The notes beneath the pieces were generated by a model. That model did no database searches, was not told where the DNA came from, and saw only the letters and a program-made list of their open reading frames with translations. From Trichodelitschia bisporula (lineage: Eukaryota; Ascomycota; Dothideomycetes; Phaeotrichales; Phaeotrichaceae), in the NCBI GenBank assembly GCA_010356995.1, contig ML996691.1:658211-722210 (forward strand): a stretch of 64,000 nt of DNA, in the 5' to 3' direction. Of this stretch, positions 1 through 8,983 are shown piece by piece. How positions within the stretch are numbered: position 1 is the first letter of the stretch; each line of letters starts with the position of its first letter. Both the position numbers and the translations under genes were made by a program.

Positions 1-326
1 GCGAGCGGTCTGCGTCTCTTCATCTAAAAAGAGTTCTTGTTAACGTTGTTAACGTTGTTGGCGACTGATGCCAGGCGTAGCGCGCGAATGGACATTTGTT
101 GTGAGCGCCCTTTCCGGACGGTTGGGGTTACGTAGAATAAATCAAAGATTACATGTCGATATCGGCCGTGACCTGTTGATCGGAGCAAGGAGAACTGTGT
201 GGCTAGTGTTCCATTTAACCTTCAAGCGGCTGTGGACACCAAACTCCGCCCGTAGCCGTCCTGTCGCATAAATCCCACCCCGATCCCCAGCCCAGCCAAA
301 CTCCCAAAAGCCCAATTGAAACACTT
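1..326. other. Intergenic, no gene seen
   Basis: This stretch lies 3' of the Mis14-like gene and runs to the window edge. Only short overlapping frames without recognisable protein features are present. It probably carries the 3' UTR of the minus-strand gene. Confidence 0.5.
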
Positions 327-1058
327 CTACTTCCCATCCAAATGCTCCACTACCGCCTTTGCCCTCTCCAGGCGCGCAACCGTCTCGGTCAACCCTCCCT
401 TGAGCGCAACCAAGCCCTCCGTCCCCCGCTCCCAGGTCGCGCGGACTTCATCCCAGCGCTCGAGCCTAACGTCGTCTTCACCCTGCGCCGCAGCACGCTC
501 TTCCTCCGCCCGCCGCTCCTCAAACCACGCCTCAAAAGCCTTCTCTTCCTCCTCCCAGCGCGCCTTGAAATCCGATGCGGCCTTTGCGGGTGCACCTCTC
601 CGCAGATCGGCAACCTTCTCGGTCAGGGTCTCCTTCGTGGCTTCGAGGGCGCGGATGCGGGATGCGAGATTCGTGTCTAGGGGTTCGAATTCTGGCTGCG
701 TCAGCGCATATTTCTCAGGGGGAAGCAGGAGAGCAGCCGGACCTTCTTCAACTTCTGCTGCTAGTCCTTCATCCAGTGTGACGCCCGCGGGCACGTCCAC
801 CCCATTGACCCAGACGTTCGCGCGCACAGCTTCGAAGGTTGCGCGTACATATCCCTCTATTAACTCTTGGACGCGGGCGCGGAGGGCGTCATCTGCACTG
901 CCGGTCGGTGCATCGGCGGCGGCGGCAGAGGGTGGGAACGCCGCATCGAGTTTTGCGAGGGCGGCACGGAGAGCTGTGGCGTGGAGGTGGCGGAGGTCGG
1001 CGAGGGATTGAAGTTCTATTTTGCGGAGTTCGGAGGCGCGGGGTGTGGGGGAGGACAT
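327..1058 (-). CDS. Mis14/Nsl1-like kinetochore protein (MIND complex)
   Basis: Single-exon gene encoding 243 aa, starting at the ATG whose A is base 1058. The N-terminus (RKIELQSLADLRHLHATAL and following) resembles the fungal Mis14/Nsl1 family, a subunit of the MIND (Mis12) complex that links inner-kinetochore chromatin to the Ndc80 microtubule-binding complex. The rest is largely helical and charged. A Glu/Arg-rich probable coiled coil spans about residues 135-235 (KARWEEEEKAFEAWFEERR), as expected for a subunit of this rod-shaped complex. There is no signal peptide, membrane segment or intron. It is transcribed divergently from the Zn2Cys6 factor across about 1.2 kb. The assignment rests on the N-terminal motif and the coiled-coil architecture, because the family is weakly conserved. 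An unrelated coiled-coil protein is the main alternative. Confidence 0.7.
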   Translation of the reverse strand: MSSPTPRASELRKIELQSLADLRHLHATALRAALAKLDAAFPPSAAAADAPTGSADDALRARVQELIEGYVRATFEAVRANVWVNGVDVPAGVTLDEGLAAEVEEGPAALLLPPEKYALTQPEFEPLDTNLASRIRALEATKETLTEKVADLRRGAPAKAASDFKARWEEEEKAFEAWFEERRAEEERAAAQGEDDVRLERWDEVRATWERGTEGLVALKGGLTETVARLERAKAVVEHLDGK

Positions 1059-2269
1059 TGTAGAGTAGTTATGGTTGGCGGGGGAGGGGGGGTGTTTGTT
1101 TGCAACGCGTTCTGGTTGAGGTGGTGGAGCGCGGGATCACGGGGGTGGGGGTTGGTGGACTCGGCCGGGGTGCCGGGGTTAGTGCCGAGACGTTGGTGCC
1201 GAAGCTCTGCAGGTTTTCGATTTTTGCATCGACGATCCCGAATCACGGGCGATTTCGGCTCGGGCGGACTGCCGATTCTGTGGCCGCCTGTGTACGGTAA
1301 TGTTCGGAATTGGCAGGTGTACTGGTAAATGTTCCGCCTTGGTGCGGAACGAAAGTCGTAGGCTTTGATGCGTAAATTAATGCTGTAATACTGCAAAATT
1401 CGGAGCGAAGGCGGATACTCGTACTTGGGCTGTCGGCATCATGTGCTGGGCCACTAGAACTACGGATGTAAGAGACTTCCCGCCGTCCTTAGATGTGTAC
1501 GTATATGCCTTGTGGCCATCTTTGCCAATCGGCTCCGTGCCGAAGAGACCAAGATCTAAGAGACGTACTAAATCTCGCTTCAATTTAACCGCACTTGAGT
1601 TTCGCGTCTCAGCGCAGTCGAGCATCTATCCTCTTTCTAGCTATGTCGATCTGCTATTCCATACTCTTTCTATGGAGATGGTTTTCTTGAAGAGCCACTA
1701 CTGCCGTAAGTAAACTACGATCTTCCCATTATCAGGGCAGCAGCTCAAAGCAGCGCGGATTTTGCTAATCGTCCAAATCCAACGGCAATCTAGAATCGAC
1801 GAAGCAAGTCGACGTCATGCTCCACATCAAATGAAAAGAACATACCTCCGGCTGGAAGAAGGTGACTTTTTGCTAGCGCCATCTTCTCACATACCGTATT
1901 AGATCGCCCGATGAACTCTCATCGCCGCCCTTGTCCGTCTAGGGTCCGTTAAATGTGATAATATTGGCTGGAGGGAGGTCAGACTACTACGTAGATGCTA
2001 CTGGCGCAGGCACGTGTGGGGTCGCTAAGCCAGAGAGAGAGCTAGCCACTTGCCCCAAGCAAGCCCCCAACCCAAGCCTTCTCCAGACCAATCCCTCTCT
2101 ACCCTTCCAAACTCCCCCAAAAAAAGGAACCTTCCAAATAACCCACATTCGCCTCAATGCTTAAACGCTTCGCTACTTTCATATCGCAACCTCCGAAATC
2201 CATCTAGACCAACTTAAGGAACCGAAGTGTGATCAAAGGAACCGCCCCCCTCCTCCCTCTCCTCCCACC
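1059..2269. other. Divergent intergenic region
   Basis: Shared 5' region of the Mis14-like gene (-) and the Zn2Cys6 gene (+). No convincing ORF. It contains one copy of the dispersed decamer in reverse orientation (TACGGATGTA, 1461-1470) and a related ACTACTACGTAG stretch near 1983-1994. The last 200 bases are C/T-rich, as is usual for a fungal 5' leader. Confidence 0.5.
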
Positions 2270-4846
2270 ATGGACGCCAATGATGCTAGTCCAGAGTTTT
2301 TAAATCCGCAGCATTCCCATGCTCACAATAATGCCACAATCTCATCGCAAACTCCCAATTCGACCTTCTTCAGTCCTCTAGGTTCCCCGTCCGTCACGCA
2401 AAACTTCAGCGCCAGCTTGAGAGAACCCCCTTCAGGAACTGCCCCACCACATCACGGGGATCAGCATCCCGGCCGCAAGAGAAAGAGATCTATCACCGAC
2501 ACCAAACCTCCTCTGGAATCACTTTCCACTCATCATGGCTTCCCCGCTCCGCACGACTCACCCACTCATTCCAACACCGAGCTTGATTCGTACATCAAGT
2601 CCAAGCGGAAGCCGCGTGAGAAGAAGGCTTGCCGCGTGTGCCGGTGCGTATTTTGACGCTTCTCATAACCTGCTCTAACATGTATAGGCGACGAAAAGTG
2701 GGTTGTGACCAGCATCAACCGTGTCAAAACTGCATAGGTAAGGCATTTTCATGTATTTCTTTGTCCGCTACCATGCCGTTGTTCCTTCGGTCTGTCATTG
2801 GTTGACGCCCGGAGGTGTTCTGAGCTCGATTACTACCGGAATTGTCTCCTTCTGCTTTGATCACGTTCTTACTCTTGTCCCTCGGCAGACCGAAGATATC
2901 CGGAACTCTGCGTTTATGAAAATGCTACCGGAGAACCTGGTCCGCCTAGTGTGGCCGACGGCACACAGGGCTTCCACCATGACCATCATTTACAAGGCGC
3001 CTCACTTGTACACCAATTTGACTCGGCTCCAAGCCTGTCACCACGGCAAGCTCACTCCAGCCCGCCCCCGTACGTGGGTGATACGGTTACTCTTCCAAGA
3101 GAGTCCTTTGATCGTCTCGTCAGCACCTTGGAGACTCTTCGAAGAACCTACAACGACCTGACGGCAGACATGAAAAAGCTCACCTCGGGCGTCTCAAGCA
3201 GTGCAAATCCACCGCATTATATGGAGAATGGCCAAAACCCATCCGCTTTTCTACAACCGGTGGCCCGTGTAAGCCAAAAGGATGACGACGAAAATCACAT
3301 GCATGGCAACGCAGGTATCCACACCCGGAATAAGGTCACGGGTCAGACCATCCACATAGGAAGCAATTCGGTTCCCGCGCTTGTCATGTCCTACTCACCA
3401 CACCTCGAAGAGCTTCTTGGGACAAGCATACTCCCAGCATTCGGCCTCGAAAACGAAAGTGCCACTTATCCTTTTGTCGGACTGTCCGATCTGAAGCAAG
3501 GTCGTATAGCAAAAATACTGGATCTGTGCAGAGCGCTTCCAAGTGAGCAGGAATGTAACCGATTTTTCATGGCGTACCGCGACAGCGCGTATATCCTGTA
3601 CCCCGCCATGACGAACGTGGCAAGGTTCAATGAGGATCTCCGTCAATTCAGCAGAGCGCGAGCGGCAGCTCAAGCCATGCCGGGGTACAACGGTGTCAAT
3701 GAGCAGACTATCTACGGCCATAGTCTTTCGTGGATGGGCCTTCTCTTCGCAGCCATGGCGTCCGGGTGCCAGTGCATCAAGCAGCCCGGGAAAGAGCTCG
3801 ACTTGACGTCTCAAGTTTTTGTCTGCTGCAGCTTCGAGTGTCTGCGGCTGACGAACTTCTTCTCCAATCCTTCGCTCGATAACATCCAGACGCTGCTTAT
3901 CCTTGGAAACGTCATCTCGAACTCTATGAATGCGGGCGTTGCCTGGTCGCTACTCGGACTGACCATCCGGCTGGCCATGGTGCTTGGGCTGCACAAAGAG
4001 TCCTGTGAGGGCACGCCCGCCACAGTTAAGGAAGACCGAATCAAGGTTGCATGGGCCATCCTCTGGCAGGACAGTTTGTTGTCCATCACTTTTGACCGCA
4101 ACTCGGCTCTCACGAGTCTCGATCTCTTCAGTCACGGAATCCCCCCGGAAGGAGAATCCCCTAACGGCTATACGTACGCAGGCTGCATGTACAAAGTCTG
4201 CAAAGTAGGCTTGGATATCGTGCGTGAGCGGGCTGTCTCGCAAGACCCACTCGAATCTTTGCAGCGCATGAGCGTGCACGAAGCCGAGTTACGCAAGATC
4301 ATGGCCAGGTCGGAGTTGTATCTGAAATCACTGGCGCACTGCCGTACGCCGCTCGAGCAGCTGCAACACTGGGCCATGTACCTGCACATATCATACATCA
4401 TGTCGGAAGTGTGCCGCGAGGCGATCAAGCCGCGCATCCCGACGAGTGACCTGACTATTCGCATGCGCACCACCTGCATTGAGTCCCTGGCCAACACGGT
4501 CAAGGCCTTCCTCGGACTCTACCAGATCACGGCGTTTGCGTCGCGGTCATGGGCAGCGCTATCACGTGCGCTCAGCTCAGCGTTCGTTCTTGGGATACTG
4601 GGCGAGGCCGCAAGGGACGAATCGATCCGGCTGCTGCTCAGCGATTTGCTCGGGTGTTTGCACGACATCATGCAACGCAATACGGATGATATCGATGAGA
4701 TATCGGCGCCGATTAAGCGATGGGCTACAAGCTTGGCGAAGTTGACGAGCACGTCGCCTGTCGGCACGACTGGTATGTCGCCGTTGCTGGAGCTGGACTC
4801 GGACGATTCGCCGTATGCGAGGGCAGAGGAGATTATCTGGGGATGA
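2270..4846 (+). CDS. Zn2Cys6 fungal transcription factor
   Basis: Three exons (2270-2643, 2688-2737, 2889-4846) encode 793 aa. Splicing assembles a complete binuclear zinc cluster at about residues 122-150 with spacing CX2CX6CX5CX2CX8C (C-R-V-C, then GCDQHQPCQNC, then YPELC). The introns of 44 and 151 nt fall inside the cluster, so no single unspliced frame shows it. The N-terminal 115 residues are Ser/Pro/His-rich with a basic stretch (GRKRKR). The central and C-terminal part has the fungal-specific regulatory domain (MGLLFAAMASGCQC; WSLLGLTIRLAMVLGLHKE, roughly residues 300-520). The family binds CGG-type half-sites as dimers in the nucleus. Target genes cannot be read from the protein. The next gene, 530 bp downstream on the same strand, is the CoA transferase, whose promoter holds a CCG-N5-CGG element. 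Confidence 0.92.
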
Positions 4847-5095
4847 GGGACGAGGGGAAGTATGGAGTTGGGTGGGAATGGGATTGAGCGGTGCCGGGAC
4901 TTCTCTGCTGGATGTAGGGGCTACGAGTACAGATTAAGGTCGAGGTTCAAGGCAATAGGCCTGATAATGCGATATCCTCATGGAAAAGCGACAATGCCAA
5001 CTCAATGGTGAGAAATGCCGATATCGCAGAGGTGTATATCCGAGATGAGGTCACTCCCTGCGCTACCCGCATCTACCCTGCTGGACGTGGCGTTC

Positions 5096-5120
5096 AGCTT
5101 GGGCCCAAGGGGCCCAAGCT
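5096..5120. repeat. Perfect inverted repeat, 11-nt arms
   Basis: Left arm AGCTTGGGCCC (5096-5106), spacer AAG, right arm GGGCCCAAGCT (5110-5120). The arms are exact reverse complements. It lies about 260 bp before the CoA-transferase ATG. Confidence 0.9.
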
Positions 5121-5212
5121 GCGGGGCAAAGCCGTCGCTGCAAGCCGTGCAGGGGGGGACGCGGGGCCCGAAACTGAGTACCGAGACGCCATCACCAAAT
5201 GCTTGCCCTCCC

Positions 5213-5227
5213 GCCCGCTGAGCGGGC
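5213..5227. promoter_or_regulatory. Perfect palindrome containing CCG-N5-CGG
   Basis: GCCCGCT-G-AGCGGGC (5213-5227) is a perfect palindrome around one central base. Within it, 5215-5225 reads CCG-CTGAG-CGG, an everted pair of the half-sites typically bound by Zn2Cys6 dimers. It lies about 150 bp before the CoA-transferase ATG. Binding by the neighbouring factor is inference. Confidence 0.6.
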
Positions 5228-5378
5228 AGCGGAATTACCTGCGCGTGCGCTGTTTTCTTCTCTACGATCTTCCATTTAGTTTTCGGCATCTTCTAAGACC
5301 GTTTGACGCTTTCCTGGCTTGAATGAGACGGTCCTTTGTCCGCAATTGCTGCTACTGTTCCTTCCTCTGAGCTTCACC

Positions 5379-7047
5379 ATGTCGTCCTCGTCTGCTCTGC
5401 GCCTCCGCACCGCGGTGCACTATGCGAAGACGAAGGGCCGCTTTCCGACTGTAAATCATGTCTACCCTTCCCGTTGTTATGAACGTACTAACTATCCTGC
5501 GCAGCCCCTCCTCGCCCGCACCTTCGCCTCCTCCGTTCCCCGCGCCGCAATCAACAAGGTCGTCGACTCCGCCGAGGCCGCGATCGAAGGCCTTGAACCA
5601 AATGACACCCTTCTCTGTGGCGGCTTCGGCCTCTGCGGCGTGCCAGACACACTAATCAACGCCGTGCGAGCCGCACCACACATCACCGGCCTGACAGTCG
5701 TGAGCAACAACGCAGGCATCGTCGGCAGCGGCCTCGGCCTGCTCCTCGAGTCGCAGCAAATCGGCAAGATGATCGCATCCTACGTCGGCGAGAACAAGCT
5801 CTTCGAAGGGCAGTACCTGCAGGGCAAGATCGACCTCGAGCTCACGCCGCAAGGCACGCTGGCGGAGCGCTGCCGCGCCGGCGGTGCTGGCATCCCCGCG
5901 TTTTACACGCCTGCCGCCGTTGGTACGGTGGTGCAGACGGGCGAACTGCCGCTACGGCATACGCCGCAGGGCACTGTGGCGAAGTACACGCCCCCGAAGG
6001 ATGTGAAGGTGTTCGGCGGCAAGGCATATGTGCTCGAGGAGGCGATCAAGGCGGACTTTGCCTTCGTCAAGGCGTGGAAGGCGGACCGGCTCGGCAACGT
6101 GCAGTTCCGGTACGCGGCGCATAACTTCAACGGTGCGATGGCGCGGAATGCGCGCGTCACGGTCGTGGAGGCGGAGCATATTGTTGAGCCTGGCGAGATT
6201 GAGCCGGCGGCTGTACACGTGCCGGGTATCTACGTCAAGCGCGTGGTCCAGAGCACCACGCCGAAAAATATTGAGAAGACTGTCTACGCGAAGAGCAAGG
6301 ATGAGCAGGTGTCGGGTGCGCTGGGCACGGGCGACGCGGCCTCGAAGCGCGAGCGCATTGTCCGCCGTGCGGCCAAGGAGTTCAAGAATGGGATGTACGC
6401 GAATCTGGGCATCGGGATGCCGATGCTCGCGCCGAGCTTCGTGGGGCCCGAGGTTGAGGTGCAGCTGCAGTCTGAGAACGGGATCTTGGGCCTCGGGCCC
6501 TACCCGCAGAAAGGCGAGGAGGATCCCGATCTCATTAACGCGGGCAAGGAGACGGTAACCCTGGCCAAGGGAGCCGCTGTGTTCGGGTCAGAGGAGAGCT
6601 TCGGCATGATTCGCGCGGGCCGGATCGACCTTACGATTCTCGGCGCCATGCAGGTGTCTGCCCGCGGCGACTTGGCGAACTGGATGCTCCCCGGGAAGAT
6701 CAAGGGGTTTGGCGGCGCGATGGATCTGGTTAGCAACCCGGCCAACACGCGCGTTGTGGTTACGATGGAGCATACGGATAAGAAGGGCCGGCCGAAGATT
6801 TTGAAGCAGTGCGAGTTTCCGCTGACCGGGAAGACGTGCGTGAGCCGGGTTATCACGGAGCTCGTGAGTGGATTTCTTGCGTCTATCGAGCGGCAAAAGG
6901 GGCTAATATTTGCAGTGTGTTTTCGATGTTGATTTCGTGGATGGGCTTACGCTCGTTGAGATTGCGGATGGGGTTACGGTTGATGAGGTCAAGGCGAAGA
7001 CAGAGGCGCCGTTTAAGATCGCGGATGATTTGAAACCGATGCTATAA
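5379..7047 (+). CDS. Succinyl-CoA:3-ketoacid CoA transferase, mitochondrial
   Basis: Exons 5379-5450, 5505-6863 and 6916-7047 encode 520 aa, the usual length of eukaryotic SCOT. The enzyme moves CoA between succinyl-CoA and acetoacetate (the fungal paralogue class also includes acetate users) in the mitochondrial matrix. The N-terminus ([16 protein letters not shown], then [11 protein letters not shown]) is basic and Ser/Arg-rich like a matrix presequence. The alpha half starts with [14 protein letters not shown]. The beta half carries [12 protein letters not shown], whose Glu at about residue 348 is the family's catalytic thioester-forming residue. Intron 1 is 54 nt, in frame and free of stops, so an unspliced reading would add 18 residues. 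Its gtaaat donor, actaac branch and gcgcag acceptor support splicing. The third exon restores the standard C-terminus ending LKPML. Confidence 0.95.
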
Positions 7048-7500
7048 GGCTGGCCATGGTAGGATTAAGCGTGATGACGGGTACATACGAGGTGGACAGC
7101 GATGCATAAAAGCTGGGCTTTGCGCGGCTTGATACGAGTTGGGGCATGCTCTCTTTGTGAGATTGGTTCTTATGTTCCATATGAGGGCGTGCAGAAATCT
7201 AGAATAGGGGTAGGACACCGGATCAGCACGCGATTCCGATTCGACGTTTCGTCCCCGATCTGACTGCAATGATAGTCCTACGTCCTCCTCCGCTTGAGTC
7301 GGCCGCCGGTATCTTATCCGAATGTAGATGTTCCTCCTGCATCTCGCCATTGTCACAGCATATCTATCCGCTACGCTTAGGATGATAGGAGAAAGGCTCT
7401 AAACCGTGCAACGGCAACTTTGGAATCTGGAGATTGAAGAGGAAGAGAGTCAGAGACCCTTAGGAATATACATCCGTACTACGTAAACACGATGACCTTC

Positions 7501-7555
7501 AATGCTCCTTCCTGACATAAGAATGCTCCTTCCTCACATAGCAATGCTCCTTTAT
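7501..7555. repeat. Tandem repeat, about 21-bp unit, 2.6 copies
   Basis: Three successive units each begin AATGCTCCTT (7501, 7522, 7543). The first two are full 21-mers differing at few positions (CCTGACATAAG versus CCTCACATAGC), and the third is partial. Confidence 0.8.
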
Positions 7556-7872
7556 GTCTACATGATAATATACCCCACTGGACTTCGTTTTCGGGTTGAA
7601 TGATTACTTCGGTGATCTCCAGTAGTGTTTTGTCCAATTTCTGGCTGCACAAAATGATTTTGTCCCAAGAGGTCAGTCTCGATCAACTTAGGAGGTTTCT
7701 ACACCGACCTAAAGGAGATCTGATACTTCTCAACCTGGAATATCTTCTCCAAACTCAGTAGAGCCCTCTCTCAGGCCTCATGTCCCCCGCCTGACCTCGA
7801 GAAGCAAAAGAAAAATTCTCGGGACAATGCCCTTCCTCCGCCATTGCCTTCGCCCGACCACCCCTCAGGAGC

Positions 7873-7878
7873 AAAAAA
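7873..7878 (-). terminator. RNA polymerase III terminator of the tRNA gene
   Basis: A run of six A on the plus strand is TTTTTT on the tRNA strand, about 19 nt past the tRNA 3' end. This is the expected Pol III stop signal. Confidence 0.75.
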
Positions 7879-7896
7879 GGTACGTTCATCTCATCA

Positions 7897-7990
7897 AGCC
7901 CGAGGCGGGGCTCGAACCCGCGACCTTGAGATAATCCCGCCTCGTTGGGAGGATAAGAGTCACACGCTCTACCGATTGAGCTACCCAGGC
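7897..7990 (-). tRNA. tRNA-Lys (anticodon CUU), with intron
   Basis: The minus strand folds as a tRNA. The acceptor stem pairs GCCTGGG with CTCGGGC (two G:U pairs). The D arm is GCTC/GAGC, the T arm GCGGG-TTCGAGC-CCCGC, and the anticodon loop starts CT-CTT-A. A 21-nt intron follows position 37 (about 7953-7933), the canonical nuclear position. The mature tRNA is 72 nt plus discriminator. Internal promoters are visible as GGTAGCTCAATCGG (A box) and GGTTCGAGCC (B box). The anticodon stem TGTGA/TCTCA has one U:U mismatch in the middle. CCA is not encoded, as expected for a eukaryotic nuclear gene. Confidence 0.88.
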
Positions 7991-8983
7991 TGGTTGACTT
8001 GAATGCCAAAAATTGGGCGTGTGGGATTTTGACCGGAAGGCGCCGGACGGGACAGTCTTCGGCGGGGATAAGGTCTGCTTGGGTTTGGGGGACAGCTACC
8101 GGTTGACGGGGAATAGCTGACGCTGGATGGGATGGCGGTCTTTTTTTGGATATCCATTTGAATGATGTTAGACGATCTAGGCTGTATTGGCATGGTCCAC
8201 TCCCCATTGCCTCGACATCACTTACATCACCAACTAACCTTAGAAAACCTCCAACCCCACACACTTTGCGCAAAAGCATAGGATATCACACTGTTCGATT
8301 CTCCTATCCTCATGCCTCTCATCCCTACGATGATTAACCCCAGCTCCAGCCCCGTAAAGAACAATCACAATCCCATAGAATCCTATGGCCAGTTTCCGCC
8401 ACCCACACAGCCCACCACCATAGACACAAGCGCCATGCAATATGCAATGGGTAAACCACCCATGATACCCGACCATGCTTCCAAAGCGGCTCGTAAGAGA
8501 GCTCGCCAAACCCCAAATTAGAGTGGCAGAAACGCAAAACCCCGGCTCCTGATCAAACCCCATCCTGCTCAATCCCGCTTATGCCTACACGCCAAACTCA
8601 GACAGTATGTCAACGGTCTGGAACTAGCGTTGAACGGTATCAACCTCCCAGCCCAGACAGCGCCTAATGATCACACCCCATGCCGCATACGTTACCTCTT
8701 TGCATGCCGTATCGCAATCCTCCCGAACTCATGCCATCATGACAAATACGCACAAACGCTTCCGTGACAAAAGACAGAACCAGCGGCGAACCCTGCCACA
8801 TGAGCACCTGGCCTGTATCCCAATGCCCCAGTAACATCCCTCGTGACCGTGGGCACAAAACGCCATAACCAGTTCCGAGCCGTCCCATTGGTAAAGTGCA
8901 TCACTCCCCCAGCACGCAACAACGCCCATCTCACCAACACCTCAACTCTCTCCGCTTCCCCTAGACCACTAAACCACTGCAAG
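7991..8983. other. Intergenic, no gene seen
   Basis: Lies upstream of the tRNA and 3' of the histidine-kinase gene. The longer open frames overlap the tRNA or are compositionally random. No feature recognised. Confidence 0.5.

Larger units (their letters stand above)
4847..5378 (+). promoter_or_regulatory. CoA-transferase 5' region
   Basis: Region between the Zn2Cys6 gene and the CoA-transferase start codon. It holds the two perfect inverted repeats listed separately and, just before the gene, a 15-codon upstream ORF (ATG at 5323, stop ending at 5370) that terminates 8 nt before the main ATG. No other gene is visible. Confidence 0.5.
7048..7896. other. Intergenic with short tandem repeats
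   Basis: 3' flank of the CoA transferase and region downstream of the tRNA. It contains the decamer motif at 7471-7480 and a 21-bp tandem repeat at 7501-7555. No gene recognised. Confidence 0.5.

Noticed and set aside
7755-8279. 174-residue minus-strand frame
   Set aside because: Passes straight through the tRNA-Lys gene and has no protein feature.
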